A stretch of DNA of 62,347 nt from Polyangiaceae bacterium (GCA_947475525.1 CANJMI010000025.1:1-62347); one strand, 5' to 3'. Counted from the stretch's first letter, positions 16,873-27,486 are shown. Numbers and translations are program-made. Notes: generated by a model not told the origin, from the sequence alone.

Positions 16873-17307
16873 TTAGCTGCCGCTCAGGTCGACAAGCTCG
16901 ATCGAAAGCTTGGTGGCGTGAGCGTATACGCGCTCATCACGGTAGAACTCGCCGAAGACGATGCGAAGGATCCCCGCGTTGGCAATCATCCGAAAGCAGC
17001 TCCAGCAGGGGGAAGCCGTGATGTAGATGCCGGCACCCTCGATCGACGTGCCGTGGCGCGCGGCTTGAATGATGGCGTTGGCTTCGGCGTGGATCGTGCG
17101 CACGCAGTGGCCGTCCTCCATCATGTGGCCGACTTCGTCGCAGTGCTCGAGGCCCCGGACCGACCCGTTGTAGCCCGTGGCGAGGATGCAACGGTCGCGG
17201 ACGATCACCGCGCCGACGTGCTTGCGATCGCAGGTAGCGCGGGTTGCAACCTCGCGCGCGATGTTCATGAAGTAGTCATCCCACGAGGCTCGGTTAGGAT
17301 CGCTCAC
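16873..17307 (-). CDS. Deoxycytidylate (dCMP) deaminase
   Basis: This 144-residue zinc enzyme deaminates dCMP to dUMP and so supplies dTMP synthesis. It has the zinc-site motifs HAEANAI (catalytic Glu next to the ligand His) and PCWSC, plus the family sequences ATCDRKHVGAVIV and NGSVRGLEHCDEVGH. Related ComEB proteins share this architecture. The ATG at 17307 leaves a 52-bp gap to the MepA-HEAT gene upstream on the same strand. Confidence 0.94.
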   Translation of the reverse strand: MSDPNRASWDDYFMNIAREVATRATCDRKHVGAVIVRDRCILATGYNGSVRGLEHCDEVGHMMEDGHCVRTIHAEANAIIQAARHGTSIEGAGIYITASPCWSCFRMIANAGILRIVFGEFYRDERVYAHATKLSIELVDLSGS

Positions 17308-17359
17308 GGTCGGACGCTCGCAAGGAGTGGCGGCGGAGGCAAGGCCCGTATCGGCGGAC

Positions 17360-19210
17360 TCACTCGAGCGCGTTCGAGCACGTCACTCGAAGTGCTGGAT
17401 TCGGGGCGGCGAGGCGCTGGCTCGTGCGATTGCCCTCGAGCCAGCGAAGCCAATGCGAGCAGGCGTCTTTCTTGCTCCACGCGAGGCTTGGAGGTCGGTG
17501 GTCAAAGAGCCGCATCAACGCACGCTGCGCGTTGAAGGAGAGATGGTCGCTCGACGCTGTCGCACGCACGAGCTCCCATGCGTACCGCGGATGGATCGCC
17601 GCGATATCGAAGCCTGCGCCGCGAAACCCTGACACGAGCCAAGCATCTCGCGGTGCGGCTGCGTTCTTCGCGAGGAGCTGACGCCACCGTGAACACGCCG
17701 TACTCGGCGGGCGTACCGAAGCCACAGCGCCGCTCCAGAGCGGAGGTTGGTTTGTCGTGAAGGCCAATGCGCGGTCGGCTGCGAAACGCACGTCGGCGTC
17801 TTCGGCATTGAGGAGGTTGGCGAGCGCTCCTGCGGGTTCGAGACGCTCGCTGCGGGCGGCGGCGTCGATCGCGGCGAGCTGCAGCGCGGTGGCGAGATGC
17901 GCTTCGGCCGCGAGCGGACCGAGCCAGTCGTCGTGTGCGACGAGCGCGGGGAAAAACAGGGCTTCCAGTGAGGTGACTTCGCGGTGTGGGAATGCCCACG
18001 GAAAGAGGTGTGGTGCGATCGCTGCCGCGGGTGGTGAGGCAAGCTCGCGCCACGCTGCCACAGCGCGGTCGAGCTCCGATGGCAGGCGCTCGGGCACGCC
18101 GACGGCACGCGCGAGCAGCGTGCCCGATGCGGCGCCGCCGAGCTTTGTCGCCGCTTCGAGTAGTGCGATGCGGACGAGGAATTCGGGCTCGGTACTCCAT
18201 AGCGCGGCAAGACGATCCACGTGCGACTCTGCGCCAAAGGCTCCTATGGCGTTGACGGCCGCGCGCCGCACGCTGTCGTCGACGTCGGCGAGCCCCGCTG
18301 CAACGGCATCGAGCGCCTCACGGGCGTCGAGAAGCACGAGCCGGTCGGTTGCGCGGCGGCGCACGGAGGCATCTGCGCTGCCGAGAAATTCTCGCAGCTC
18401 GCCGATGCGGCGCCGCTTCGCGTCATCGAACCCCCGATGCCAGGAATGTTCGACGCCCGCGTCTTTGCACCCCGCGAGGGTGTCGCGTTCACTGCAGTAA
18501 ACGCGCACGTGCAGGTGGTCGTCGTGTGCACCTGAGCCGCCGGGTTGGCGTAGAACTTCGGCTGCCTTTAAGACGAGCGCGTCGGGCTCGGCTATCCGCT
18601 TCGCGTGCACGAGCAGAAGGTTTTTTAGCGGCGCGCTGATGAAAAGGTATTGGACTTGGGCGTGGGGTGATTCGAGGAGTGCTTTCACCACGAGCCAGGT
18701 GCGTCCCACGTCGAAGCGCAATCCGTGCTGTGCCGAGACGCCCGCTGAATTGAGGGGCACGAGGTCGGGGGGATCCGCCGCGCGCCCGAGGAGATCCTGG
18801 TAGCCGAAGGCGATGTCCGCATCCCGGCCCGAGTTGTGGCTCACCGACCAAGGGATGTCACCGCCGCCGCGGCGGGCAATGTTGCCCACCCAAAGCTTTG
18901 TCCTGGTCGCGCGGTAGAGCGCGAGGCTTGCGTCGTCGATCGCTGCGAGGAGCTCGTCGGTGCCGTGACGAAGGTCCCGCTCGCGTTGCTTCGGCAAAAT
19001 GCCGATGCGCTCGTTTTCCTCGAGGCGTCCGGATCCGATGAGGTAACCGCACGACGTGTCGCCGACGGAGCGCGAGCCTGCGCACGATTCGTCGTCGAGG
19101 AAGGGGAATTGACGGACGATCTCCTCCGAGCGCTCTTGCGCGGGAGTGCTGCTCGTTGTCGCGAAGACAAGGGCCGTACAGGCGAGGGCGCTGCCGAGCC
19201 GATGTCCCAT
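17360..19210 (-). CDS. Penicillin-insensitive murein endopeptidase (MepA/M74-like) fused to HEAT repeats
   Basis: The 616-residue protein starts at ATG 19210 with a signal peptide (MGHRLGSALACTALVFATTS). Residues 30-265 match the peptidase M74 fold: CGYLIGSGRL, the zinc-binding SHNSGRDADIAFGYQ, VQYLFISAPLKN and HDDHLHVRVYC with conserved His. MepA cuts DD- and LD-crosslinks in peptidoglycan in the periplasm. From about residue 280 the protein continues with HEAT-like repeats (ASVRRRATDRLVLLDAREAL, DSVRRAAVNAIGAFG, EFLVRIALLEAATKLG, ADVRFAADRAL). E. coli MepA is only about 274 residues, so the C-terminal half is extra. It may scaffold the enzyme with a partner. Confidence 0.88.
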   Translation of the reverse strand: MGHRLGSALACTALVFATTSSTPAQERSEEIVRQFPFLDDESCAGSRSVGDTSCGYLIGSGRLEENERIGILPKQRERDLRHGTDELLAAIDDASLALYRATRTKLWVGNIARRGGGDIPWSVSHNSGRDADIAFGYQDLLGRAADPPDLVPLNSAGVSAQHGLRFDVGRTWLVVKALLESPHAQVQYLFISAPLKNLLLVHAKRIAEPDALVLKAAEVLRQPGGSGAHDDHLHVRVYCSERDTLAGCKDAGVEHSWHRGFDDAKRRRIGELREFLGSADASVRRRATDRLVLLDAREALDAVAAGLADVDDSVRRAAVNAIGAFGAESHVDRLAALWSTEPEFLVRIALLEAATKLGGAASGTLLARAVGVPERLPSELDRAVAAWRELASPPAAAIAPHLFPWAFPHREVTSLEALFFPALVAHDDWLGPLAAEAHLATALQLAAIDAAARSERLEPAGALANLLNAEDADVRFAADRALAFTTNQPPLWSGAVASVRPPSTACSRWRQLLAKNAAAPRDAWLVSGFRGAGFDIAAIHPRYAWELVRATASSDHLSFNAQRALMRLFDHRPPSLAWSKKDACSHWLRWLEGNRTSQRLAAPNPALRVTCSNALE

Positions 19211-19482
19211 CCTTGCTCGGTTACGCTCCGGTCGCGCGGATCGCAGTGGAACGACGCGCGAACACAAGCGCGAGTGAAAACAAAATAAGGAAAGGGCCCG
19301 CCACACTCGCTTTTCGCTACCGTTGCTTCCGTCAGGATCTGGCGGGGTTCACGATGCGCCGTCGGCGGACCCACAAAGGTGGCGGTTCAGAAACCACCAA
19401 CCCACGGAGATCGAATAGCGCATGGTGTTGGAGGTGTCACGGGTTTCATTGCGGCCACTCACCCGAGTGTTACACTTTGCAC

Positions 19483-20286
19483 GTGTCCCCGATCGACATC
19501 GAGCCTGGCCGCATAGGAAAGCGGACATTTTTTGTGCTCTCGGCGGCGACGGCGGCGGGGCTTCTGCACCTCGCGTGGCACGAGCCGGTACTTGGGGCGA
19601 TCGTCCTTGTGATCGCGTCGTCGGTGCTGTTCGGCAAGTGGCACGCGCGGCGCCGCATCCATCGGCTCCTCCAATCTGGTGACGTTCGCGGGGTGCTCGA
19701 CCGCTGGTCTCGGACCTCACGACGTTTGCCGCACGCGCCGACGATGGCGCCACTGATGACGGCCACCGCCTTCGCCGCATACGGCTGGACTGAGCGCGCA
19801 CGCGAGGCGCTGCGTGAAGCCGAGCGCGGACCGGCATGGGATGCATCCCTCGAACACCGCCTCTTTCTCGACGCGCTGCTCGCGACCTTCGAGGGCGATG
19901 TCGACATGGGGGTCGAGCACGCAGAGCGTCTGCAGCGCTTGCCCGTTCCGCCTGCCCCGCCGAGCCTCGTCGAGCGCATCCGCGTGCTGCGCCGTGCCGT
20001 GCTCGCCCTCGCGCGGGCGTTCGCGCACGACAGCCGCGAAGGTGATCGGCAAGTCTTGCTCGAGGCGAGCGCGACAAGCCCGCTCGTGCACTGGGCGATG
20101 CGTTACGCGGCGGCGATCGTGGCCATCGATGCGGGTGAGATGCTGGAGGCCGCTCGGCTGATCGAGCGAGCACCCGCATGGCCAACCGAGTCATGTTTTG
20201 CTCGATTTCACCGCGAAATCGGGGATGAAATCGCACGCCACGCAAGCTCGAACGAGCCACCGATTGCGACGTCGCCTTCAGCGTGA
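19483..20286 (+). CDS. Membrane-anchored helical protein of unknown function
   Basis: GTG 19483 gives 267 residues. Two adjacent hydrophobic segments (about 13-30 and 35-52) form a hairpin in the membrane. A soluble helical region follows, built from repeats like GWTERAREALREAERGPAWDAS and GVEHAERLQRLP that resemble TPR helices. Upstream codons in the open frame include the divergent promoter region and were excluded. The gene is transcribed away from MepA-HEAT across a 272-bp gap, and its 3' end overlaps the convergent lipoprotein gene by 9 bp. Function not recognised. Confidence 0.62.
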   Translation: MSPIDIEPGRIGKRTFFVLSAATAAGLLHLAWHEPVLGAIVLVIASSVLFGKWHARRRIHRLLQSGDVRGVLDRWSRTSRRLPHAPTMAPLMTATAFAAYGWTERAREALREAERGPAWDASLEHRLFLDALLATFEGDVDMGVEHAERLQRLPVPPAPPSLVERIRVLRRAVLALARAFAHDSREGDRQVLLEASATSPLVHWAMRYAAAIVAIDAGEMLEAARLIERAPAWPTESCFARFHREIGDEIARHASSNEPPIATSPSA

Positions 20287-23007
20287 CCAGCGCAAGGTAA
20301 GCTTGCGGAGGCGCGTTCGACCGTCGTGCTCTTCGGCGAAGTAGGCGTGGTTGCCGTGCCCCGTGACAGACATGCGTACGTCGTCGTGATTGCCGTCCGA
20401 CAAGCCGACGAGACGTGAGCGGCGGAGAGGTGCGCCCGAAGCGAATGGCGTCGTCACGGCATCGAGTCGAAGGTCACCTCCGTCGAGCGAGACGAGCACG
20501 CCCCGGCAGCTGCCGTCCTCACATCGAAGTGCCATCGAATTGGGCGCATCGTTCTCGAGGCCGAGCCGTTTGAGCTGAGCGAGCGGTTGGCCTTGCGCGT
20601 CGAGTGAGAGAACGCGCAATCCCGGGACGTCATCCGAGGCGTCCCCGCCGGCATCGTTGTCGGTGTGGTTGGGCGCGCCAGCAACGAGTCGCGTCGGTTC
20701 ATCGAGCCACCAAAGGACGGCTCCGGCCGGCGCGTTCGCGAATCCCGGGGTTCGCGAGTGACCTGCGGAATGGGCGATCTCGCGACCGCGATCGATGATG
20801 CGCATGCTGGCGGTTTCGAGTGTGGCCAGGTGGATGTCCCCCTGGTCGCGGCCGTCGCCAGTTTCCGACCACGCGACCAGCGTCTTGTCGCCCACCAAGA
20901 CCAGCTGGGGCTCGGTGGAAGCGCCTTTGGTCGTCGTCAATTGCACTTCGTTGCCGCGTCGGTCGAGGCGGGCGTCAAGTCGCGCTAAGAAAATTTCGGC
21001 GTCCCCGGTGCGGCTGTCACTCCACGCACAAAAAAGACCGCCGCGCTCGTCGCTCGTGAGGTCGACATCGAGCACCTCGTTCGGGATCATCGGCACGCCG
21101 TTCTTAGGCACAGGGACGCTGCGGGCGATTTTGGTGACCGTCTTCTGGAGCACCTTCTCACCGCGAGGGCCGATGCGAGTCACGAAGAATTGCGGCCCCT
21201 GAACTGGGCCGACCCAGGCGACAGCGGCGACGGCGTCGCTGCCAGCGGGTAGGGCCTCGATGTCGATGCCACCGGCGGGAACGGCCTTTTCGGACAGCGT
21301 GATGATCTCGCCGAGCTTGCCGTCTTTTTCAACGAAGCGGAGCTGAAGGCGAGCTCCCGATTTCTCCGTGACGTTTGCGGCGGCAACGCGCTCCACCCAG
21401 GCGAGAATGGTGCGCCCGTCGGCGAGCTCTGCGGCGGCGAAGTCCGCCACGGGGTGGTCGAGTTCGGTGAGCGTCGTGAGCTCGTCGGCAAGGGGCGGTT
21501 CGAGGGGTGGTAGTCGTCGCGCGGCGGGGCTCCAGCCGTGATCGCGGACGGGCACATTGACGAGGGCGAGCAGCGAAGGGGCTCCTCCGCCCCGGGCGAC
21601 GACGGTGCAGCGGTCATCGGCGCACTCGGCGGATTGCACGAACATCGGCAAGCCTGGCAACGGCTCGGCGTCGGAGAATGCCGGAATTCGCAAGGGTTCC
21701 GAGCTGCGGACGCGAAGCTCGGCGTCCAGTCGAACGAACGTCGGTCCCGCGGGTGCAACGAGTGAGGCGGCCTCGCGAGCGAGTTGCACGGGCGCAAGCG
21801 TAAGGACGCCGAAGCCTGCGCCGTCGGCGAACACCTGCGGAGTGTCCGTCGCCGACTGGAACACGAGCTCGCCGCGCGCGTCACCCTTCGAGCCATTCGG
21901 CAGCAAGGTCGCGAGCCCAACGATGCGGGGTTGCGCGGCCCGGGTCGAGACGTTTTCCCATGCGATCATGGCGCGCGTTCGGTCTCCTGACGCGGTGATG
22001 CCGACGAGCGCCCGGGCGCCGAGTCGATCGAGCGCATTCGGTTCCGACGCCTGCCCGTCAACACCGATCGAGGCGGTGTAGACGTGGAGGTCGCCATCGC
22101 GTCGATCGGACCACGCAACGAGTGCCCCTTGATTGAGCGCTGCGAGCTGCACATCGCCAAGCGCGCTCTTCGTTGCGCTGACGACGCGGTGCACGACCGC
22201 GAGCTTTCCGCCGCTCGCAACAACGCGGTCGACGCTCACCGAACCCGCGCCGCCGGTGCCTTCGTCAACGCTCGCGAACCACAGCGTGTCGGTCGCCGCC
22301 ACCGCATGCCAACCGCGGCCTCCCTCGAGCGTCACGGACGGCGACGCCGGGGGTGCGGTGGCCCCGGCTTGGGCCGCAACTTGGAGTGAGCTTTCCGACC
22401 AAGCTGCGACGTCAATCGAGCGCTTCGCACCGCGCTGCGCATCCCAGACGATGAAGGTCGCACCGCCCTCGCCGAGCACGTCGATCCAGTCGACAGATTG
22501 ATTCGATTGTCCGATGAGCCGCGCCGCGCCGCGCGCCTTTCCATCGTGGTCGAGGGCGAGGGCCATGACGCGATCTTCGGTCGACGCCGTGTGTTCGACC
22601 CAGGCCAGCAAGAACCCCGTCCCTTGCCGATGCAGCGCCGCCGGCGTGTTTTCGGCCGCCGCGTGAACAGGTCGCAGGCCTCCGCCGTTGGGGCTCGGCG
22701 AGACAGCGGTCTCGTCGTCGCGATCGACGCGTACGGGACCGACCAACCACTGGCCTCCGCTGCGTGTCGCCAAGAGGGCGTGGATGCCGTTGCGAGCGAA
22801 CCGCACCTCGCGTTCGGGAGTGCCGAGCTCGGCGACGACAACCGCGGGCAGGCCGGGCGGAGAGAGCTCCGGTGCTGGCTCTGGGCGCATCTTCGGCAAC
22901 TCCACCGCCGTCGTTCTGAGCCGCGAGGACGCGGGCGAGCAACCGACCGCGAGCAGGCAGGCGACGATCGTGGTTCTCACCACGCGGAAACAAGGCGAGC
23001 GACCCAT
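20278..23007 (-). CDS. Large beta-propeller-like lipoprotein
   Basis: This 909-residue surface protein has a signal with lipobox LLAVGC (Cys about 23). The remainder is strand-rich and repetitive. Blades are marked by sequences such as FLLAWVEHT, ALVAWSDRRDGDLHVYTAS, LFCAWSDSRTGDAEIFLARLD and TLVAWSETGDGRDQGDIHLA, a WSDxRxGDxxIY pattern seen in sialidase- or FG-GAP-like propellers. No catalytic signature was recognised. It starts 38 bp after the histidine kinase gene on the same strand, so it is probably transcribed with it. ATG 23007 was preferred over the upstream in-frame codon because it fits the signal length. Confidence 0.72.
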   Translation of the reverse strand: MGRSPCFRVVRTTIVACLLAVGCSPASSRLRTTAVELPKMRPEPAPELSPPGLPAVVVAELGTPEREVRFARNGIHALLATRSGGQWLVGPVRVDRDDETAVSPSPNGGGLRPVHAAAENTPAALHRQGTGFLLAWVEHTASTEDRVMALALDHDGKARGAARLIGQSNQSVDWIDVLGEGGATFIVWDAQRGAKRSIDVAAWSESSLQVAAQAGATAPPASPSVTLEGGRGWHAVAATDTLWFASVDEGTGGAGSVSVDRVVASGGKLAVVHRVVSATKSALGDVQLAALNQGALVAWSDRRDGDLHVYTASIGVDGQASEPNALDRLGARALVGITASGDRTRAMIAWENVSTRAAQPRIVGLATLLPNGSKGDARGELVFQSATDTPQVFADGAGFGVLTLAPVQLAREAASLVAPAGPTFVRLDAELRVRSSEPLRIPAFSDAEPLPGLPMFVQSAECADDRCTVVARGGGAPSLLALVNVPVRDHGWSPAARRLPPLEPPLADELTTLTELDHPVADFAAAELADGRTILAWVERVAAANVTEKSGARLQLRFVEKDGKLGEIITLSEKAVPAGGIDIEALPAGSDAVAAVAWVGPVQGPQFFVTRIGPRGEKVLQKTVTKIARSVPVPKNGVPMIPNEVLDVDLTSDERGGLFCAWSDSRTGDAEIFLARLDARLDRRGNEVQLTTTKGASTEPQLVLVGDKTLVAWSETGDGRDQGDIHLATLETASMRIIDRGREIAHSAGHSRTPGFANAPAGAVLWWLDEPTRLVAGAPNHTDNDAGGDASDDVPGLRVLSLDAQGQPLAQLKRLGLENDAPNSMALRCEDGSCRGVLVSLDGGDLRLDAVTTPFASGAPLRRSRLVGLSDGNHDDVRMSVTGHGNHAYFAEEHDGRTRLRKLTLRWSR

Positions 23008-23045
23008 CTGTGTCGCGCTATCGCACCCACGCGGTCGCGCTGCAA

Positions 23046-24083
23046 TCACGGTGGATTGCCGTCGACCGTGATGGCGGGCGCATGCGCGAGCGGTGGCGGA
23101 CCGTCAACGGGCAACACGACCTCAAACGTTGCGCCGCTGGGTTCGTCGGCAGCGAGACGCACCTCACCGCCATGCTCGTGGACGATTGTTTGTACGATCG
23201 CGAGGCCGAGTCCTGTGCCGTCCCGCTTGGTCGTGACGTAGGGTTCGAACAGGCGGCCTTGGATCGACGGCTCAACGCCGGGCCCATTGTCGCGGATTCG
23301 CACGCGCACCTCTCGGTCGCCTTTCGCGTCGAGTTCGAGCGTTACGCGCGGGCCTTCGCCGCATGAGCCCCCGGCTTCGAGTCCGTTTTGGACGAGATTC
23401 GTGAACACCTGAGTGAGCTGGTCTGCGTCGGCGATGATCGTTGGCGCGGCAGTGATCGAGACGGTGATCCGCAGACCGTCTGTCCGATCGGGCGTGTTGT
23501 GAAGGGCCGCCACGGACCGCAAGACGTCGGCTAAATTGACGGGCGTGAATCGTGGGGTTGGCATCCGCGCGAACTTGGAGAACGCGTTCACGATCGCCGC
23601 AATTCGTCGCACTTCGGCGAGCACCGTGCTCGTTGCTTCCTCGAAGTAGGCATCGAATTCGGGCCGGTTGCGTTCCCGCAGGCGTCGCAGCGTCTCCATC
23701 GAGGCGCGGATTGGTGCGAGTGGATTCTTGATCTCGTGGGCGATCTGTTTTGCGACTTCACGACGTGCGGCGATTCGCTCGGTTCGCGCGAGTCGGCGCC
23801 GCATCGCCGCAAGTTCGCCTTGGGGCTCGGGCGGCTCCGCGAGCGGCGTTGTTCCGTTCCGACGTTTGTGCGTCAGCAACGTGAGCGCGACTGCGACGCA
23901 CGCGACGATGCCGCCTGTTAGTTTCGCGCGCGCGTCGACCTCTGCGACGGCGTCATCGGCGGGTAGGCCTGCGGACTCGAGTGCGCGACCGACGACGCCC
24001 CGGATGCTCATGTTGACGGCGAGCGTCGTGGCGGAGACGAGCACCAGGACGACGAGGATTGAGCGAAGCACAGACGAAGCCAT
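23046..24083 (-). CDS. Orphan membrane histidine kinase
   Basis: ATG 24083 gives 345 residues. Two transmembrane segments (about 8-27 and 55-71) frame a short external loop of about 27 residues. The cytoplasmic part has HisKA with H-box AHEIKNPLAP (His 116), then HATPase motifs N-box NLVQNGLEAGG, G1 DNGPGV and G2 GTGLGLAIVQ. No PAS, HAMP or receiver domain is present. The open frame continues far upstream but that part is only the shadow of the divergent lipoprotein gene. No response regulator gene is adjacent, so the partner is unknown. A lipoprotein gene follows by 38 bp. Confidence 0.93.
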   Translation of the reverse strand: MASSVLRSILVVLVLVSATTLAVNMSIRGVVGRALESAGLPADDAVAEVDARAKLTGGIVACVAVALTLLTHKRRNGTTPLAEPPEPQGELAAMRRRLARTERIAARREVAKQIAHEIKNPLAPIRASMETLRRLRERNRPEFDAYFEEATSTVLAEVRRIAAIVNAFSKFARMPTPRFTPVNLADVLRSVAALHNTPDRTDGLRITVSITAAPTIIADADQLTQVFTNLVQNGLEAGGSCGEGPRVTLELDAKGDREVRVRIRDNGPGVEPSIQGRLFEPYVTTKRDGTGLGLAIVQTIVHEHGGEVRLAADEPSGATFEVVLPVDGPPPLAHAPAITVDGNPP

Positions 24084-24179
24084 CGAGCCTACCTGCGGCT
24101 CTACGTCGTCCTCGCGCGGAGTCCAAGTCTCGAGCACGCTCTTCCCCGCGTGACCGCCCGCTCGCGCTATCCTCGGTCG

Positions 24180-25355
24180 GTGGGCACGCACGCTCGGCTT
24201 GGTTGGTTTTTTTTCGTCGCAGGATGCGCAGCCTTCGGTGGCGCATGTCGCGATTCGGGGTTGCCCGCGGGTGGGGTCGTGAGCGTGGGGGCCGGCCCTG
24301 GCGGCGCACCATCGACGACGAGCGTCGGAGGCAGTGCGACTACGGGCGGCGGCGGTCACGGCGGCGAGCTGCCGCATGAGGCCGAGGCTTGGCTTGGCCT
24401 CGAAGCAAACCCCGTTCACTTGGGCTCGGGCGACGTGACCCCCGCCGACGTGTTGCTCGCAGAGTTGACGACGTACGCCGCCGGCGTGCGCGCGGTGTCG
24501 CTCGACGTGCACTGGAGTGAGCTCGAGACAGAGGTCGGCCTCGATGCGCTCGCGAAGCGGGTCGCGGACTTGCGCGGACGCGGGCTCGAGGTCGTGCTCG
24601 TCGCCGACGTCGTCGATCGGCGCGTCGACAATCGACCGGCACGATTCGACGGCAAGGCATGGGATGACCCCGAGATGCTCGCGGCAATCGACCTCACGCT
24701 CGACGCCGTTTTCGCGCGCGTTGGCAACGACGTCACGGCGCTCGTCCTTGGCCGCGACGCGAACGTGTACCAGGCGACTTTTCCTGATGCTGCGGCGCCG
24801 CTTCTCCAGTTTCTCACCTCGGCGGTCACGCATGCCACGGCCGCTCGACCCGCTGCGCCCGTTGTCGCCGTCGGCCTCGCCTTCGCACCTACCCCCCTTG
24901 AAAAGCTCGCCCTCGCTACCGCCAGCCTCGGCACCGCGTCGGCATTTCGTTACGCACCAGGACTCGGCAGCCCGGCCGTCGCCAAAGCGACCTCCGCCGC
25001 GAAGGACCTCGATGCCATGCTCGCGATTGCGGGGACGCGTCCACTCCTGATGACGGGCGTTCGCTTCACGAGCGCCGCGACCCTTGGCGCAACCGCGGTC
25101 TCCCAAGCGCAGCTCTTCGAGGGATTTTTCGCCGCCCTCGAACCACGCGTCTCGAGTGTCCGTTTCGTCAACGTCACTCGGCTCCACGATTGGACGCCGC
25201 TCGAGTGTGCGCGCTTCGCCGAGATACAGAAACTCGCGGTCGATGACCCCGAGGTGCTTTTCGAATGTGCGTCCGGTTTGCGTGACGGAGCGGATGGGGC
25301 CAAGCTGTCTTGGCAAGCCTTCTTGAAGGCTTCTGCGGCCTATGCACCGCCGTGA
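24180..25355 (+). CDS. Lipoprotein with TIM-barrel glycosidase-like sequence
   Basis: GTG 24180 starts a 391-residue protein with lipobox AFGGAC (Cys about 23); GTG 24150 is an alternative. A Gly/Ser/Thr-rich linker ([15 protein letters not shown]) leads to residues 65-390 with alternating strand and helix segments. [16 protein letters not shown] followed by [12 protein letters not shown] resembles the early strands of GH-type (beta/alpha)8 barrels. Catalytic Glu pairs cannot be assigned with confidence, so an enzyme role is unproven. It is divergent from the histidine kinase across 96 bp. The downstream PrkA start follows 55 bp after its stop. Confidence 0.68.
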   Translation: MGTHARLGWFFFVAGCAAFGGACRDSGLPAGGVVSVGAGPGGAPSTTSVGGSATTGGGGHGGELPHEAEAWLGLEANPVHLGSGDVTPADVLLAELTTYAAGVRAVSLDVHWSELETEVGLDALAKRVADLRGRGLEVVLVADVVDRRVDNRPARFDGKAWDDPEMLAAIDLTLDAVFARVGNDVTALVLGRDANVYQATFPDAAAPLLQFLTSAVTHATAARPAAPVVAVGLAFAPTPLEKLALATASLGTASAFRYAPGLGSPAVAKATSAAKDLDAMLAIAGTRPLLMTGVRFTSAATLGATAVSQAQLFEGFFAALEPRVSSVRFVNVTRLHDWTPLECARFAEIQKLAVDDPEVLFECASGLRDGADGAKLSWQAFLKASAAYAPP

Positions 25356-25410
25356 GCGGGGGTGTACCGTGTACGTGTCCATGTCGTGTGGGCAAGCGAA
25401 TCGCTCGCGA

Positions 25411-27486
25411 ATGAGCAAGGAGACGGCAAACGCGATGACAACCTCGATGGTCGACAAGATCGGCGCGCTTCAGGACCTCAGCCTGTACCGCGACCTCAAC
25501 TGGGAAGGGACCTTCGAGCAGTACCTGGAGGTGGTGAGAGAGCACCCCGAAGTGACGCGCAACGCCTACCAGCGCGTCTACGACATGATCATTCGTTACG
25601 GGACCGAGGAGTACACGGACTCCAAAAAGAAGCTGGTTCGTTACAACTTCTTCCGCGACGAGATCGACGACGGAAAAGACGCCATTTTCGGCCTCGATAT
25701 TCCGCTCATGCGTCTTGTTAGTGTGCTGAAAGCCGCATCGAAAGGCTTCGGTCCCGAGCGACGCATCATTCTTCTTCACGGTCCGGTCGGCTCGTCGAAA
25801 TCGACGATTGCCCGACTCTTGAAGAAGGGTATCGAACATTACTCGCGCACGCAGGACGGGGCGCTTTACACGTACGACTGGTTCGACCTCGAGAGCATTG
25901 GCATGAGCGGTCCCGAGGCGGCGCACTTCCCAAGCCCAATGAACGAGGAGCCGCTGCGCCTCATCCCCTCCGAGTGGCGAGAGCGTGCCGTCACGACTTT
26001 GGGCCTCGGCAACAAGCACTTCCAGGTTGAGGTGAAGGGTGACGTCAATCCGGCGTGCCGTTACATCTTCTCCAAACTTCTGAAGCGCTATGAGGGCGAT
26101 TGGTCGCGCGTCGTCAACAGCCACGTTCGCGTGCGGCGTCTCGTGCTCAGCGAGCAAAATCGTGTCGGTATCGGTACGTTTCAGCCGAAAGACGAGAAGA
26201 ATCAGGACTCGACCGAGCTCACGGGCGACATCAACTACCGCAAGATTGCGATCTACGGCTCGGACTCCGACCCCCGAGCCTTCAACTTCGACGGCGAATT
26301 CAACATCGCCAACCGTGGCATTCTCGAATTCATCGAGGTGCTGAAGCTCGATGTCGCTTTCCTCTACGATCTGCTCGGTGCGACCCAAGAGCACAAGATA
26401 AAGCCGAAGAAGTTCGCGCAGACGGACATCGACGAGGTGATCATCGGCCACACGAACGAGGCCGAGTACAAGAAGCTACTGAACAACGAGTTCATGGAAG
26501 CTCTCCGGGACCGCACGATCAAGATCGACATCCCGTACATCACCAAGGTCTCCGAGGAAGTGCGGATCTACGCGAAGGATTTCAATTCGCGGAAAATCCA
26601 GGGCAAACACATCGCCCCTCACACCCTCGAAGTTGCTGCGATGTGGGCGGTGCTGACGCGACTCGAAGATCCGAAAAAGCACAACCTGCAGCTCATCCAG
26701 AAGATGAAGCTCTACGACGGCAAAGTCTTGCCTGGCTACACGCAAGACACCGTGAAAGAGCTGCGCAAGGAGACGAACCGCGAAGGTCTCGAAGGCGTGA
26801 GTCCTCGCTACGTCCAGGACAAGATCTCCAACGCGCTCGTCAATGAGTCGGGGCAGGGGACGATCAACCCGTTCATGGTGCTGAACGAGCTCGACAAGGG
26901 GCTTCGACACCATTCACTGATCGTCGATGAGGACGAGAAAAAGCACTACCGCGAGTGCATCGCGATGGTGAAGGCGGAGTACGAGGACATCGTCAAAAAT
27001 GAGGTCCAGCGAGCGATCAGCGCCGATGAAGACGCGATTCAGAAGCTCGCGGCGAACTACATCGACAGCGTCAAGGCGTTCACTCTCCGCGAGAAGGTGA
27101 AGGATCGCTTCACGGGTCAAGACGTCGAACCTGACGAGCGACTGATGCGCTCGATCGAGGAAAAAATCGACATTCCGGAGAACCGGAAAGACGATTTCCG
27201 TCGCGAGATCATGAACTACATCGGCGCACTCGCGGTTGAGGGGAGGCGCTTCGAGTGGCACACGAACGACCGCCTCCGCCGTGCGCTCGAGCTGAAGCTG
27301 TTCGAGGACCAGAAGGATTCGATCAAGCTGCAGACGCTTGTCTCGAACGTCATCGACAAAGAGACCCAAGAGAAGATCGACATCATCAAGTCTCGGATGA
27401 TGAAGTACTTCGGCTACAACGAGGTCTCGGCCCGCGACGTGCTCGACTACGTCGCGAGCATCTACGCCCGCGGTGACGTGAAGTAA
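25411..27486 (+). CDS. prkA: PrkA-type AAA+ serine protein kinase
   Basis: PrkA/YeaG proteins are AAA+ ATPases with a kinase-like C-terminal domain, tied to sporulation and stress in other bacteria. The 691-residue product has the family opening [19 protein letters not shown] and [12 protein letters not shown]. Walker [10 protein letters not shown] is near residues 124-132 and the Walker B/sensor region includes [15 protein letters not shown] long charged C-terminal half ends in [20 protein letters not shown] 25411 was chosen; ATG 25435 is equally possible. The usual companions, a YeaH/DUF444 protein and SpoVR, are absent on both sides. Confidence 0.94.
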   Translation: MSKETANAMTTSMVDKIGALQDLSLYRDLNWEGTFEQYLEVVREHPEVTRNAYQRVYDMIIRYGTEEYTDSKKKLVRYNFFRDEIDDGKDAIFGLDIPLMRLVSVLKAASKGFGPERRIILLHGPVGSSKSTIARLLKKGIEHYSRTQDGALYTYDWFDLESIGMSGPEAAHFPSPMNEEPLRLIPSEWRERAVTTLGLGNKHFQVEVKGDVNPACRYIFSKLLKRYEGDWSRVVNSHVRVRRLVLSEQNRVGIGTFQPKDEKNQDSTELTGDINYRKIAIYGSDSDPRAFNFDGEFNIANRGILEFIEVLKLDVAFLYDLLGATQEHKIKPKKFAQTDIDEVIIGHTNEAEYKKLLNNEFMEALRDRTIKIDIPYITKVSEEVRIYAKDFNSRKIQGKHIAPHTLEVAAMWAVLTRLEDPKKHNLQLIQKMKLYDGKVLPGYTQDTVKELRKETNREGLEGVSPRYVQDKISNALVNESGQGTINPFMVLNELDKGLRHHSLIVDEDEKKHYRECIAMVKAEYEDIVKNEVQRAISADEDAIQKLAANYIDSVKAFTLREKVKDRFTGQDVEPDERLMRSIEEKIDIPENRKDDFRREIMNYIGALAVEGRRFEWHTNDRLRRALELKLFEDQKDSIKLQTLVSNVIDKETQEKIDIIKSRMMKYFGYNEVSARDVLDYVASIYARGDVK

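Noticed and set aside
23046-25457. An 803-codon open frame on the minus strand
   Set aside because: Only the part from 24083 down is the histidine kinase; the upstream half is the antisense shadow of the lipoprotein gene at 24180.
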